Shown: positions 1 through 7,759 of the stretch, piece by piece
How positions within the stretch are numbered: position 1 is the first letter of the stretch
How the letters are laid out: each line of letters begins with the position of its first letter
Assembly (NCBI RefSeq): GCF_002217945.1
Contig: NZ_BCMG01000007.1
Coordinates: 1 to 64,000, forward strand
DNA length: 64,000 bases
Source of the DNA: Secundilactobacillus silagei JCM 19001
Lineage (GTDB): Bacteria > Bacillota > Bacilli > Lactobacillales > Lactobacillaceae
Reading direction: 5' to 3'
Translations under genes and position numbers: made by a program
Notes under the pieces: generated by a model
The model's input: the letters and a program-made list of their open reading frames with translations, nothing else
What the model was told of the DNA's origin: nothing
The model's database searches: none

Positions 1-59
1 GGGAATGCCTCCTGTGATGTTTTCTGTGGTTACTAAATATCATAAGGGAAGGCATTCCC
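1..59. repeat. Inverted repeat at left window edge
   Basis: The first ten bases (GGGAATGCCT) are repeated in inverted orientation at 50-59 (AGGCATTCCC), enclosing a 39-nt AT-rich loop. It lies just downstream of the minus-strand cargo operon. It could be a weak transcription terminator or part of an element end. There is no run of T after it on the minus strand, so its role is undecided. Confidence 0.4.
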
Positions 60-106
60 TATTTCTATACAATTCAGAAATCTTTTATGCATTTACACAA
101 GATATT

Positions 107-712
107 TTACGCTCTCAAATTTTGATTTTGATTGTCAATGACTTCATCAATTAGATCATTTTGTTGCTTAGTCAAAGACTTGATTGGACTATATTTAACC
201 AGTTCTTGAGTTCTTAATTTTTCAATTGTAGGAGTATTGACCCAACCATTAGGGAATAACTCGTTTTCCCAAAAAGGTAATACAACTTCTGTAGAAATCC
301 TCTCTCGGCCGCGATATTCAGTAATACTATTACCATTCGTTAAATTAATAACGTCATCACTATTAAACTGTACTGATTGTTTTTGAGTGCCAGGATTATC
401 AGCCGTAAAGAAAGTAATTAATTGATTTTCTACATCATCCAAGGCCGAACCATTAAAATAAGCCGAAAATAAAACAATGACTTTATTAAAATTTGCCTTA
501 TTGAATTTCTTTTCATTACCAGAAAAATGCTCTTTATTGCGAGTCAAAAAGTGTTTAGTTTGACCAATGTAAACTTTTTTTGACTGCACTCCTCTGTATA
601 TATAAATGGCTTCATTATTCATTAAAGCATTTTTTAAAGACTCTCTAAGGCTATCCAATCCTTGGATATTACCTTTTCTTATTGATAAAGTTACACAGAA
701 ATACTTGGCCAT
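107..712 (-). CDS. GIY-YIG nuclease family protein
   Basis: The 201-residue protein carries a GIY-YIG-type nuclease core. A YIY tripeptide lies near residue 38, a VYIGQT segment follows about 10 residues later, an Arg sits in the next helix (LTRNKEH), and a Glu sits in a DDVENQLI helix near residue 93. These match the two tyrosines, arginine and metal-binding glutamate of the family. The C-terminal half is not recognised. The ATG has a GGAG site 8 nt upstream and starts 23 nt after the stop of the DUF2075 gene on the same strand, so the two form an operon. Such nuclease domains are also found fused to DUF2075 proteins; here they are separate genes. The likely role is DNA or RNA cleavage within an element-borne defence or mobility module. 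The domain call is fairly sure and the role is inference. Confidence 0.7.
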   Translation of the reverse strand: MAKYFCVTLSIRKGNIQGLDSLRESLKNALMNNEAIYIYRGVQSKKVYIGQTKHFLTRNKEHFSGNEKKFNKANFNKVIVLFSAYFNGSALDDVENQLITFFTADNPGTQKQSVQFNSDDVINLTNGNSITEYRGRERISTEVVLPFWENELFPNGWVNTPTIEKLRTQELVKYSPIKSLTKQQNDLIDEVIDNQNQNLRA

Positions 713-735
713 TCTTAATTCTCCATTATCACTAA

Positions 736-2673
736 TTAAATTTTTAAAACACTTCGAACATGCTGCTCAGTATCCTTATCCAGAAAATACAAACCCAATC
801 CTTTTGTAGCACGTGTTAGTAAGATTCGATAAATATTTTTCATTATATTTATTGCATCTTCTGATGATATATTAGATAATTCATCCCTTAAAGTCTCATC
901 TTTAAGAAAATTAAGATCAAATTTCCAACGTTTTTCAGCCGAATTCCATTTAAAATCCTTGCCCCAAATAAAACCTACATTATCAAACTCAAGGCCTTGA
1001 ACCGTATAAATACATCCTACTTTATCTATTTCTCCTGAATCAACACTTTGCTTGCCACTTGATAAATACCATTCAGCCTGATCCCGTCGACTGCCTGGGT
1101 TCCAGTCTTTAGTAAAATATTTTTGACCCACTTTAATCGATATTCCTTTCGGTTTCCACTCCCAATCAAAGGGTGCAATCAATTTATTTCGACTGCGTTG
1201 ATTTTCAAGTGCATCCACTTTCAAAAAATGTTCTAGCTGAATTGGTGTTTCAAACACCTTCAATTTTAGAGGACTCTTCAAGCTTATCTTTTCTTCACTA
1301 CCATATAGTAATGAGTCTAAACATTTTACAATATTTCCTTGAAGCCCTGATCTTTCTTGAGTAATCAGATTCTGAGGGAAAAACTCAATTTCTTTTCCCC
1401 GTGCAAAATCTTTAAATGACGCTACTGTGCCTTTCTCACTTGGCAAAACACGTTGCTTATCATCTTGCAATATAATTACCAAATCAGCTCTATTAAACAC
1501 AAGGCCAAGTTCTTTATCTATGTTTTGAATTCGGTGAGCCTCGTCAATAATAACAACATCACCGTCTTCCGGTATGTCAGAATCGAAAAGGTAGGGCACC
1601 GAAAGCTTAATTTCTTTAGCAATTACAGCGTGTACAGTTTTACTGCGCGGTAAAGCATACGTAGCTTTAACTTGTCTGAAAATCTCCGTTGTTGCTTTTT
1701 TTATACCTGAACTTGAATGAGAAATTACCGAATCAACATTTATATCTCGATTAAAGATTTTCACATAAGCATACAACAAATGGAGTCCAACAATAGTTTT
1801 ACCTGTACCTGGATCTCCTGATATCACAATCATCTGTTTGTGACTCCGTTTATTATGTGTACGCGCATATCTTAACTGGCGCATTTTTTCTTGAACAAAT
1901 TTGTCTACATTTTTCTGCTCAAATATCATATTTGCATTCCTTTTACCATCTAAAGCATCCTTTAATCCTGATAAGTCAGCTAAAACTAATTTATATTCAG
2001 CCTTTACAAAATTAAGTGCAAACTGATGATTCATTTGCGAAGTCAGTAGGCCAGATAACTTTCTTTCAAGTTTCTCAAAATCATCTTCTCCAAATATTAG
2101 GTTGCTATCTTTAAACCACGCTTTATATCGATCTGATATTAATTTATCAGTATCGATACAATTATGCATAAACACAACTGCCTGCACATCCGTATTCTTT
2201 TTACCTTTAACGACCGAATTATATGCCAATAAACTATCTTTATATTCTTTAACTTGCTCTAACGGATGCCTGCGTACAACATATTTTCCATTACTTATTG
2301 GAACCGCAACATCCAATGGTATGTACAATGAGTCTTCTACGTCTACTTCATCCGGTTTACCAATATATGACCATTGCTTTAATTCAAAGATAACAAGTGT
2401 ATTTTCACCATTTTGATTAGTGCCAATCAAAATTGCATCCATTCTTCCAGCCGTACCAATGGCCGGATATTCAAAAACAATATCTAATTTTCCCAGCCCA
2501 GCAGCACTAATTACCTTTAAAAGAACTGGCAGTGAATTTTCCCATGAACGATATTCAGCATCGGAGGTATTAATTGCATCTTCACCATGTTCATATTGCC
2601 ATAATTCGTTAGGTAACTTCTTAGATTTACATTCCTCAAGAGCATTGTTTACAGTTTTTAATACACCATTCAT
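736..2673 (-). CDS. DUF2075 superfamily 1 helicase-like protein with N-terminal PD-(D/E)XK-like domain
   Basis: The protein has 645 residues. Residues about 270-645 are a P-loop ATPase of the DUF2075 (Schlafen-like group 3) type. Walker A GDPGTGKT is at 286-293 and Walker B DEAH at 377-380. Later come a TVQGLEFDNVG segment resembling helicase motif V and an LLTRATKGLGLY segment resembling motif VI. The N-terminal part looks like a restriction-type nuclease, with Glu45, Asp79 in GRMDAILIG, and Glu97-x-Lys99 in IFELKQ. This spacing fits a PD-(D/E)XK fold. The start ATG has AAGGAG upstream. The gene is followed by a GIY-YIG nuclease gene in the same operon, so the pair would combine an NTP-driven motor with two nucleases. 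The helicase assignment is strong; the nuclease domain rests on motif pattern only. Confidence 0.75.
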   Translation of the reverse strand: MNGVLKTVNNALEECKSKKLPNELWQYEHGEDAINTSDAEYRSWENSLPVLLKVISAAGLGKLDIVFEYPAIGTAGRMDAILIGTNQNGENTLVIFELKQWSYIGKPDEVDVEDSLYIPLDVAVPISNGKYVVRRHPLEQVKEYKDSLLAYNSVVKGKKNTDVQAVVFMHNCIDTDKLISDRYKAWFKDSNLIFGEDDFEKLERKLSGLLTSQMNHQFALNFVKAEYKLVLADLSGLKDALDGKRNANMIFEQKNVDKFVQEKMRQLRYARTHNKRSHKQMIVISGDPGTGKTIVGLHLLYAYVKIFNRDINVDSVISHSSSGIKKATTEIFRQVKATYALPRSKTVHAVIAKEIKLSVPYLFDSDIPEDGDVVIIDEAHRIQNIDKELGLVFNRADLVIILQDDKQRVLPSEKGTVASFKDFARGKEIEFFPQNLITQERSGLQGNIVKCLDSLLYGSEEKISLKSPLKLKVFETPIQLEHFLKVDALENQRSRNKLIAPFDWEWKPKGISIKVGQKYFTKDWNPGSRRDQAEWYLSSGKQSVDSGEIDKVGCIYTVQGLEFDNVGFIWGKDFKWNSAEKRWKFDLNFLKDETLRDELSNISSEDAINIMKNIYRILLTRATKGLGLYFLDKDTEQHVRSVLKI

Positions 2674-2886
2674 AACTGAATCATCTCCTTAAAGTATTCT
2701 TTATGTGCGTTTCCCCTGTACATACGAAATTATTTTATCTGTACAGTAATCTATCTAAATAAATACTTACAATACCTGAATACTTTACTTTCTTATAAAA
2801 ATACGGTGGCTATCTTTAGTCACCGCAATTATATACGTATTAATAGTGCCATTACCATGTCAATTCTTTTGATTTTAATTTTACTT
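2674..2886. other. AT-rich intergenic spacer
   Basis: This 213-nt spacer separates two minus-strand cargo genes. It is AT-rich and presumably holds the promoter of the DUF2075 operon. I see no clear hairpin terminator or repeat in it. Confidence 0.4.
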
Positions 2887-4824
2887 CTAAATCATCTCAT
2901 TTTTTAAAGATACATCCAGAACTGATTTAACCCTCTTTCTAATCTGAAAGTAGGTTTGAACCTGCGGATAAGCAATTTCTATAAGTGAAATATTATGGAC
3001 CTTACAAAAATTTTTCTTAATTTTATCTCTGTGTTTTAATCCCAAAAAGTTTTGCTCTCCTCCAAAAAATTTAATTGGCTGAAAGTGCTGTATCCCTTGG
3101 TATTCAATCAAACATCTTAACGACCCATCATCATTAAACACTGCAAAATCAAACGGTAAATAATCTTTATCCTTACACTCATCAATTTTATACTGCTCTT
3201 CATATATATACTTCTCTTTTTTTAAATATGCCTTTATAACTTTTTCTCCTCGAGATCCATAACATGAAGGACATCCATGCCCATCAAAAATATCCGCAGG
3301 ATTAGCCTCCCATTTTCGATTACAAATCTTACATAAAAATTGAGTGGCTTTGCTTGTCCCCCTAAATTCTCCTACCATCTCTATCTGGCCATTGCTAATC
3401 TTTGTCACTCTTTGAATTGCTCTTGCTTTTGTCAATTTAATATGATGCTGACAATTTACTCCGATTCTTAGACGCAAATATGGTGCCAATGTCGTTTCAT
3501 ATTTTAAATTACAATTTCTACACCTTATCCAAACTTTCTTTCTCAGGCCTTCATATTTAGTTAAAATTTCGAATTGCTTTTCCTGTTTGATATCTAAAAG
3601 TTGCTGAACTTCCTCCTGAGAATATTTAGCCTTTTTGTGTTTACAATTTTCACCAATCCTATGAGATAAAAATGGACCAGAGATAGTAAAATATTCAAAA
3701 CCACATTTTCGACATCGAAAAATATGATTAACCATTGAACCTTTATACGGCCCAATAAGTTCATACTGTTTTTCTTGAGTTTTATCAATCCTACTCTGAA
3801 GCTCTTGTGTATTATTGTTTCGATTTTTATGCTCACAATTAACACCAACCAACGGCTTCGACAAAAAGGTATCTAGAGGTGAACGATATATAAATCCACA
3901 ATCTCGACACAATACTTTGTACTTATGTTTTCTACCTGCTTCAGGATCATACTCATCTATCAATTCATATTTACCATCTTGATACGTATCCAAAGCTCGT
4001 TGCACTTGTTCTGAATTTACATAAATCAGATTGTACTTATGGTGCTCACAATTTTTACCGATTCTTTTATTAATCATATCAACACAGCGTCTGTAATATT
4101 CAAAACCACAGATGCGACATTTAAATTTATTTTTCTTGATCATCCCATTATAGTTATCCAATAATTCGTATTGATTTTCTTGAACTTCATCTATCCTTTT
4201 TTGCACTTCCGTAGTGTTTAAATGCTTGTTAAGATGTCTACAATTTTTCCCTACTCTTCCACTGTTAGTAAATTGTCCAAGTTGATCATTATATGAAAAG
4301 CCACAAATACGACACGTAAATTTACAATTTTTAGCTGCACCATGGAACCCCGATACTTTATATTGTGAGTTTTGCATCTTATCTACTCGATTTTGTACTT
4401 CTTCTATTGTCAGTCGATGGTAATGTTTGCAGTCTTTGCCAATTCGTCTCTTTTGCCAAAATTCATTTGCAAAAGTATTGTATTCAAAGCCACATTTTCG
4501 ACATCTAATAGTGATTTTTATTTTCGTGCTAGTAAAATGATCAATTACCTCATACTGAACATCTTGTGCATCATCAATTTTACGTTGAACATCTTCAGTA
4601 GTGTAAGTGACACGTTTACCACGACCGTGTTTGCAATTGTTACCAATCAATTTACCTTTGAAAAAATCACCTGCAACACGAAAGTATTCATGTCCGCAAT
4701 CTCGGCAAATAATGGATACTTTCTTATCCCAAGCTTCATAGGTACTCTGTAATTCATATTGACCCTTTTGCATTATATCAAGTTTTTTTTGAATATCTGC
4801 ATTGGTAAGTTTCTTATTAGCCAT
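2887..4824 (-). CDS. Eight-module zinc-binding repeat protein with C-terminal Vsr/EDxHD-type endonuclease domain
   Basis: The 645-residue protein consists of eight tandem modules of about 62 residues. Each module has a helical segment (consensus TxEVQxRIDxxQxxQYEL), then a CRxCGFEY zinc knuckle, and ends in IGxNCxH (seven times) or GCPSC (module 8). Each can supply four Cys/His ligands. The last about 110 residues resemble the Vsr-like EDxHD homing endonucleases: LPFDFAVF, then LIEYQGIQHFQP, FFGG, HRDKIKKNFC and ISLIEIAYP. The likely catalytic residues are Glu and Asp before and within this block plus the His of GIQHF. The chosen ATG (4824-4822) has GGTGGAG upstream; an upstream in-frame start at 4890 lacks a site. 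The modules may read DNA while the terminal domain cuts. It could be a free-standing homing-type nuclease or a defence protein. Confidence 0.7.
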   Translation of the reverse strand: MANKKLTNADIQKKLDIMQKGQYELQSTYEAWDKKVSIICRDCGHEYFRVAGDFFKGKLIGNNCKHGRGKRVTYTTEDVQRKIDDAQDVQYEVIDHFTSTKIKITIRCRKCGFEYNTFANEFWQKRRIGKDCKHYHRLTIEEVQNRVDKMQNSQYKVSGFHGAAKNCKFTCRICGFSYNDQLGQFTNSGRVGKNCRHLNKHLNTTEVQKRIDEVQENQYELLDNYNGMIKKNKFKCRICGFEYYRRCVDMINKRIGKNCEHHKYNLIYVNSEQVQRALDTYQDGKYELIDEYDPEAGRKHKYKVLCRDCGFIYRSPLDTFLSKPLVGVNCEHKNRNNNTQELQSRIDKTQEKQYELIGPYKGSMVNHIFRCRKCGFEYFTISGPFLSHRIGENCKHKKAKYSQEEVQQLLDIKQEKQFEILTKYEGLRKKVWIRCRNCNLKYETTLAPYLRLRIGVNCQHHIKLTKARAIQRVTKISNGQIEMVGEFRGTSKATQFLCKICNRKWEANPADIFDGHGCPSCYGSRGEKVIKAYLKKEKYIYEEQYKIDECKDKDYLPFDFAVFNDDGSLRCLIEYQGIQHFQPIKFFGGEQNFLGLKHRDKIKKNFCKVHNISLIEIAYPQVQTYFQIRKRVKSVLDVSLKNEMI

Positions 4825-5012
4825 GCTCCATCTCCACCTTGTTTTTATGAGAAAATTAGAATTTCTATATTTAAACATAGATTTACTCAAATGTACATAA
4901 CTAAATTATTATTAAACAGATAGGAAATAATTATATTTTCACTTTCAAATAATTATTGGACAATTTAACCACGAAAATCGAAAAATTATTAAACAGAACA
5001 CTTAATAATAAT

Positions 5013-5044
5013 AAAAAACACCCCAAAACTTTTGTTTTAGGATG
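5013..5044 (-). terminator. Intrinsic terminator after vapE-like gene
   Basis: On the minus strand a CCTAAAAC / GTTTTGG stem with an AAAA loop is followed by GGTGTTTTTT. It sits about 290 nt downstream of the vapE-like stop codon and upstream of the zinc-module gene, so it would separate the replication module from the cargo. Confidence 0.6.
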
Positions 5045-5096
5045 CCATAGTGTTCGTATAATTTATTTATTTTCTATAACATTACTATGAAGGCCT

Positions 5097-5163
5097 GAAT
5101 CAAAACGAAACGCTACGCTCGTTTTGATTCAACGTGAAATTATTTGCTTCGCAAAAATTCCAC
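5097..5163. repeat. Two adjacent hairpins in the element
   Basis: Hairpin 1 is a perfect 12-bp inverted repeat (GAATCAAAACGA at 5097-5108, complement at 5119-5130) with a 10-nt loop. Hairpin 2 follows at 5134-5163, with GTGAAATTATTTGC against GCAAAAATTCCAC around a 3-nt loop. They lie downstream of the vapE-like gene without a T-tract, so they may be a replication origin or other DNA structure rather than a terminator. Confidence 0.5.
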
Positions 5164-5331
5164 TTAAACGATGTGTTTACAGTTTACACTTATTTTTCAC
5201 AGTTATTGCTGACTGTCATCAATGATTAAATATAAAAGTTAAAATAGAAAACACTATAAACAGAATCCAATCATCATTAAAAGCTATTATGCCGGTATTC
5301 TTGAGTTGACAATTCAGTGTAAACTACTCCA

Positions 5332-6582
5332 TCAAAACCTTTCATACCCTCGTTGAGATGTTCCATTTATCTTTTTATTATTTTGTTTCCAACTTTTTTG
5401 ATTATCCATAACATATTTAATTTTTTGTGCTAGTTTACGATCATGAACTAAATTTATATTGTCTCCTAACTCATCCGCAATATTTCTGGAAGTTATAAAA
5501 TCTTCTTTCCAAGTGTCAAGAATCTCTGCAATTCGAGCTTCAATTTCATCTACATACATAAATTGCTCACGATTTTTCTCCAACATTTTTTCTTGTTCCT
5601 TGCTCAAGCCAAAATCAAATCCATCCTTATAATAAAATGTAAATTCTCCCCATAGTTGATCAATATAATCTTGTTTTAAATCATAAAACGGATGAAGTTC
5701 TTGATTACTCTTATTCGTCCTAATGGGCAAAAAGCGTCGATCACCAGTCCTGTCTTTTAAATATGTTAACTGATTTGTAGTTCTTGCGATGACAAAACCT
5801 TTATCATGTTTTTCTATGACTTTCCCGTAAGGCTTTCGATACTCAACTCTTTGTTGAGAAATAAATTTCTTTAACGACGCAAAATCCGTTCTCTGACTGA
5901 CTGTCATTTCATCGTCATTAACAATCCAAGATCTAACCATCATTGCGAGATCATCCTTATTAGTGAAACTAGTGAACGAGTCGGTATACAGTCCATTCGC
6001 CATTTTTTTCAAGAGGGTTGTTTTCCCAATACCTTGTCCTCCTACTAGATCTAAAACTTGATCAAATTGCATGGTAGGATCAAATGCTTTCCCGACACAC
6101 CCGACAAAAAACTGTTTTGTGATTAGTGTTGTAATATCGTCTTTTTTAGCACCTAAATATTTAGGTAAAAACTCCTGAGCTCTTTCCACATGATCCCAAT
6201 TACGATCCGCTGCTTCTAAATAATCAACAACTGGATTATAACTATTGTTTCGAGACACATTTGTTACTGCTTTCCAAAAGACATTATCATTAAAAATAAG
6301 TCCATATCTTAGCTCGATACTATCCAATATTGCTGGCTCGATTGAATCTGTGAGATCACCTTTTCTTATATGCAGGTCAGGAACGTCACGTGTTACTTCT
6401 ATTTCATTAGAAAATTCATTAAACGCAAAGAGTTCTTTTAACAATGGATCTTCTTCCAAAATGAGACGAAAATTAAGCGTGCTATTGGTCAATACAAAAC
6501 CATTATTTCCTTTTCTCAGTTTTAATTTGATTTTTTCTTCCCCTGATAAACCATCTTTCTCTTTTTTGATTAATTCGCTAAT
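5332..6582 (-). CDS. VapE-type virulence-associated E / satellite replication ATPase
   Basis: This P-loop protein of the virulence-associated E family is typical of phage satellites and prophages, where it acts as a replication helicase or initiator ATPase. Walker A GGQGIGKT is near the middle. It is followed by a WIVNDDE Walker-B-like segment, a KPYGK motif and ATTNQ..DRTGDRRF, all characteristic of the family. A TTG at 6492 gives 386 residues but has no good ribosome binding site. The reading frame stays open upstream through residues typical of the family N-terminus (an LKLRKGNNG segment before LTNSTLNFRLILE), up to two ATT codons (6580-6585) placed 5-8 nt after a perfect AGGAGG (6591-6596). 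I therefore give the ATT start at 6582 (416 residues). The ATT may be a natural rare start or a mutated ATG that weakens the gene. No separate primase is present. Confidence 0.7.
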   Translation of the reverse strand: MSELIKKEKDGLSGEEKIKLKLRKGNNGFVLTNSTLNFRLILEEDPLLKELFAFNEFSNEIEVTRDVPDLHIRKGDLTDSIEPAILDSIELRYGLIFNDNVFWKAVTNVSRNNSYNPVVDYLEAADRNWDHVERAQEFLPKYLGAKKDDITTLITKQFFVGCVGKAFDPTMQFDQVLDLVGGQGIGKTTLLKKMANGLYTDSFTSFTNKDDLAMMVRSWIVNDDEMTVSQRTDFASLKKFISQQRVEYRKPYGKVIEKHDKGFVIARTTNQLTYLKDRTGDRRFLPIRTNKSNQELHPFYDLKQDYIDQLWGEFTFYYKDGFDFGLSKEQEKMLEKNREQFMYVDEIEARIAEILDTWKEDFITSRNIADELGDNINLVHDRKLAQKIKYVMDNQKSWKQNNKKINGTSQRGYERF

Positions 6583-6704
6583 AATAAGATCCTCCTAGTA
6601 AATTTTTGCTTCCTACTTAATTGCTTTCCATTACAAATCTTCATAGAGCCTAAACATAAGTGTTATTAATTTCTACCACATCATTGCCCTCACTGTGTAT
6701 CTAT

Positions 6705-6977
6705 TTAATAATCAAATTTTTCGTAGAAATCAATACACTCTTGTTTAGATATTCTTCTTAATGAACCGATTGTTATTACTTTTAATCCTGCTGGAATATA
6801 CTTTCTCTCTAAAGTTGAGCGAGAGCAATTCAAAAACTCCGCTGCTTGTTTGATAGTCAAATACTCTGGATAACTGTTAACGATATTTAACTCCTTGACA
6901 GCCTCTGTAGCTGTGTCTTTAAACTGCTGAAGCAACTGTGATGAAAAATCATCCGTTAGCGAAACCATTACGTCCAT
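6705..6977 (-). CDS. AlpA/excisionase-like small helix-turn-helix protein
   Basis: The 90-residue protein has a C-terminal MerR-like winged helix: YLTIKQAAEFLNCSRSTLER, then VITIGSLRRISKQECIDFYE. This is the classical excisionase or AlpA layout, with the sequence helix followed by a wing and an end-of-domain Asp/Glu helix. It is the first gene of the leftward early operon of the element, transcribed divergently from the repressor and followed by the vapE-like gene. It probably directs excision and/or activates the replication module. The Shine-Dalgarno region AAGGGG lies 12 nt upstream of the ATG, somewhat far. Confidence 0.7.
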   Translation of the reverse strand: MDVMVSLTDDFSSQLLQQFKDTATEAVKELNIVNSYPEYLTIKQAAEFLNCSRSTLERKYIPAGLKVITIGSLRRISKQECIDFYEKFDY

Positions 6978-6997
6978 TAATTAATCAATCCCCTTTT

Positions 6998-7069
6998 TCT
7001 AAGTTTTTTAGACAGCTTCAACATCATATATCTAAATTTCTTAGATGTCAATATCTAAATTTCTTAGAT
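6998..7069. promoter_or_regulatory. Three repressor operators in the divergent control region
   Basis: Three palindromes share the core TCTAA...TTAGA: TCTAAGTTTTTTAGA at 6998-7012, and two identical copies of ATCTAAATTTCTTAGAT at 7030-7046 and 7053-7069. They lie between the divergent XRE repressor and the AlpA-like gene. The middle copy fills the spacer of the leftward promoter. They are the natural binding sites for the element's own repressor. Confidence 0.8.
7023..7051 (-). promoter_or_regulatory. Sigma-A promoter of the leftward (xis-vapE) operon
   Basis: On the minus strand a perfect TTGACA (7051-7046) is followed by exactly 17 nt and TATGAT (7028-7023). The 17-nt spacer is almost entirely one repressor operator palindrome, so repressor binding would directly block RNA polymerase. 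Confidence 0.8.
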
Positions 7070-7125
7070 TTTCAATCCTTTCTGTGTTAAACTTAATCCA
7101 TAAACTTATTAATAGAGGTGATTTT

Positions 7126-7707
7126 TTGAATACCCATAATCGAATTAAAGAACTCAGAAAAAAAAATAAGCTAACTTTAGACCAAATGTCTGAATTAGTG
7201 GGTATAAAACGTGGGACATTAAATAACTACGAAAACGAGAAAACAGAACCCAAGCTTAAAACGTGGGAAAATCTTGCTACCTTTTTCAAAGTCCCAATCA
7301 CCTACATTCAGGGGCTATCCAACGATGAAGAAGGTTGGAAAGAATGGGAGAAAAATACTGGTCTAACACAGAAACAGATCAAAAAAGAGATTGAAACACA
7401 AAAAAGCACTGGGGAAATAACTTCCTCAATGTCAACTCAGCAACAAATTCAAAGTGCTGTTAATGTTTTGATGGGATCAGGTACAAAAGATCTACGTGTA
7501 GTGGAATCAGCTTACGATACTCTGTTTGAACTCGAACAGAGGATAAATACATCTTATTTCGGTTCAAATAAAGTTGATCTTTTAAACTTAAAACAACATT
7601 CATCATCGAATAAAGAACCCAATGATGTATATAAAGACCTCATTAATATCATTCAAAGTGCTAAAAATGATATTCAAAATCTAAAGAATCGCTATAACCT
7701 ATCGTAA
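7126..7707 (+). CDS. XRE-family phage-type repressor
   Basis: The 193-residue protein starts with a Cro/CI-type helix-turn-helix: NRIKELRKKNKLT, then LDQMSELVGIKRGTLNNYENEKTEP and a conserved PKLKTWENLATFFKVPITYIQGL. The remainder is polar and helical without a recognisable LexA-like peptidase (no Ser-Lys dyad region), so induction is probably by an antirepressor rather than self-cleavage. The TTG at 7126 has AGAGGTG seven nt upstream and gives the usual N-terminus; an earlier in-frame codon at 7045 would lie inside the operators. It most likely represses the divergent xis-vapE promoter through the adjacent palindromes and controls its own promoter. Confidence 0.8.
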   Translation: MNTHNRIKELRKKNKLTLDQMSELVGIKRGTLNNYENEKTEPKLKTWENLATFFKVPITYIQGLSNDEEGWKEWEKNTGLTQKQIKKEIETQKSTGEITSSMSTQQQIQSAVNVLMGSGTKDLRVVESAYDTLFELEQRINTSYFGSNKVDLLNLKQHSSSNKEPNDVYKDLINIIQSAKNDIQNLKNRYNLS

Positions 7708-7759
7708 AAAATAACTACTTCATCATTGCCCTCACTAACGTAAAGATGGAGGAATTATA

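Larger units (their letters stand above)
4825..5331. other. Intergenic region with terminator and two hairpins
   Basis: This 507-nt gap lies between the replication ATPase gene and the zinc-module gene, both on the minus strand. It holds the probable terminator of the former (5013-5044) and two adjacent palindromes (5097-5163), listed separately. Nothing else in it looks coding. The AT-rich stretch 4890-5010 presumably contains the promoter of the zinc-module gene. Confidence 0.5.

Noticed and set aside
1-2900. Left attachment site (second copy of the tRNA-Arg 3' end)
   Set aside because: No copy of GAGAGTCGAACTCGG is seen in the visible part, so the left end is taken to be outside the window.
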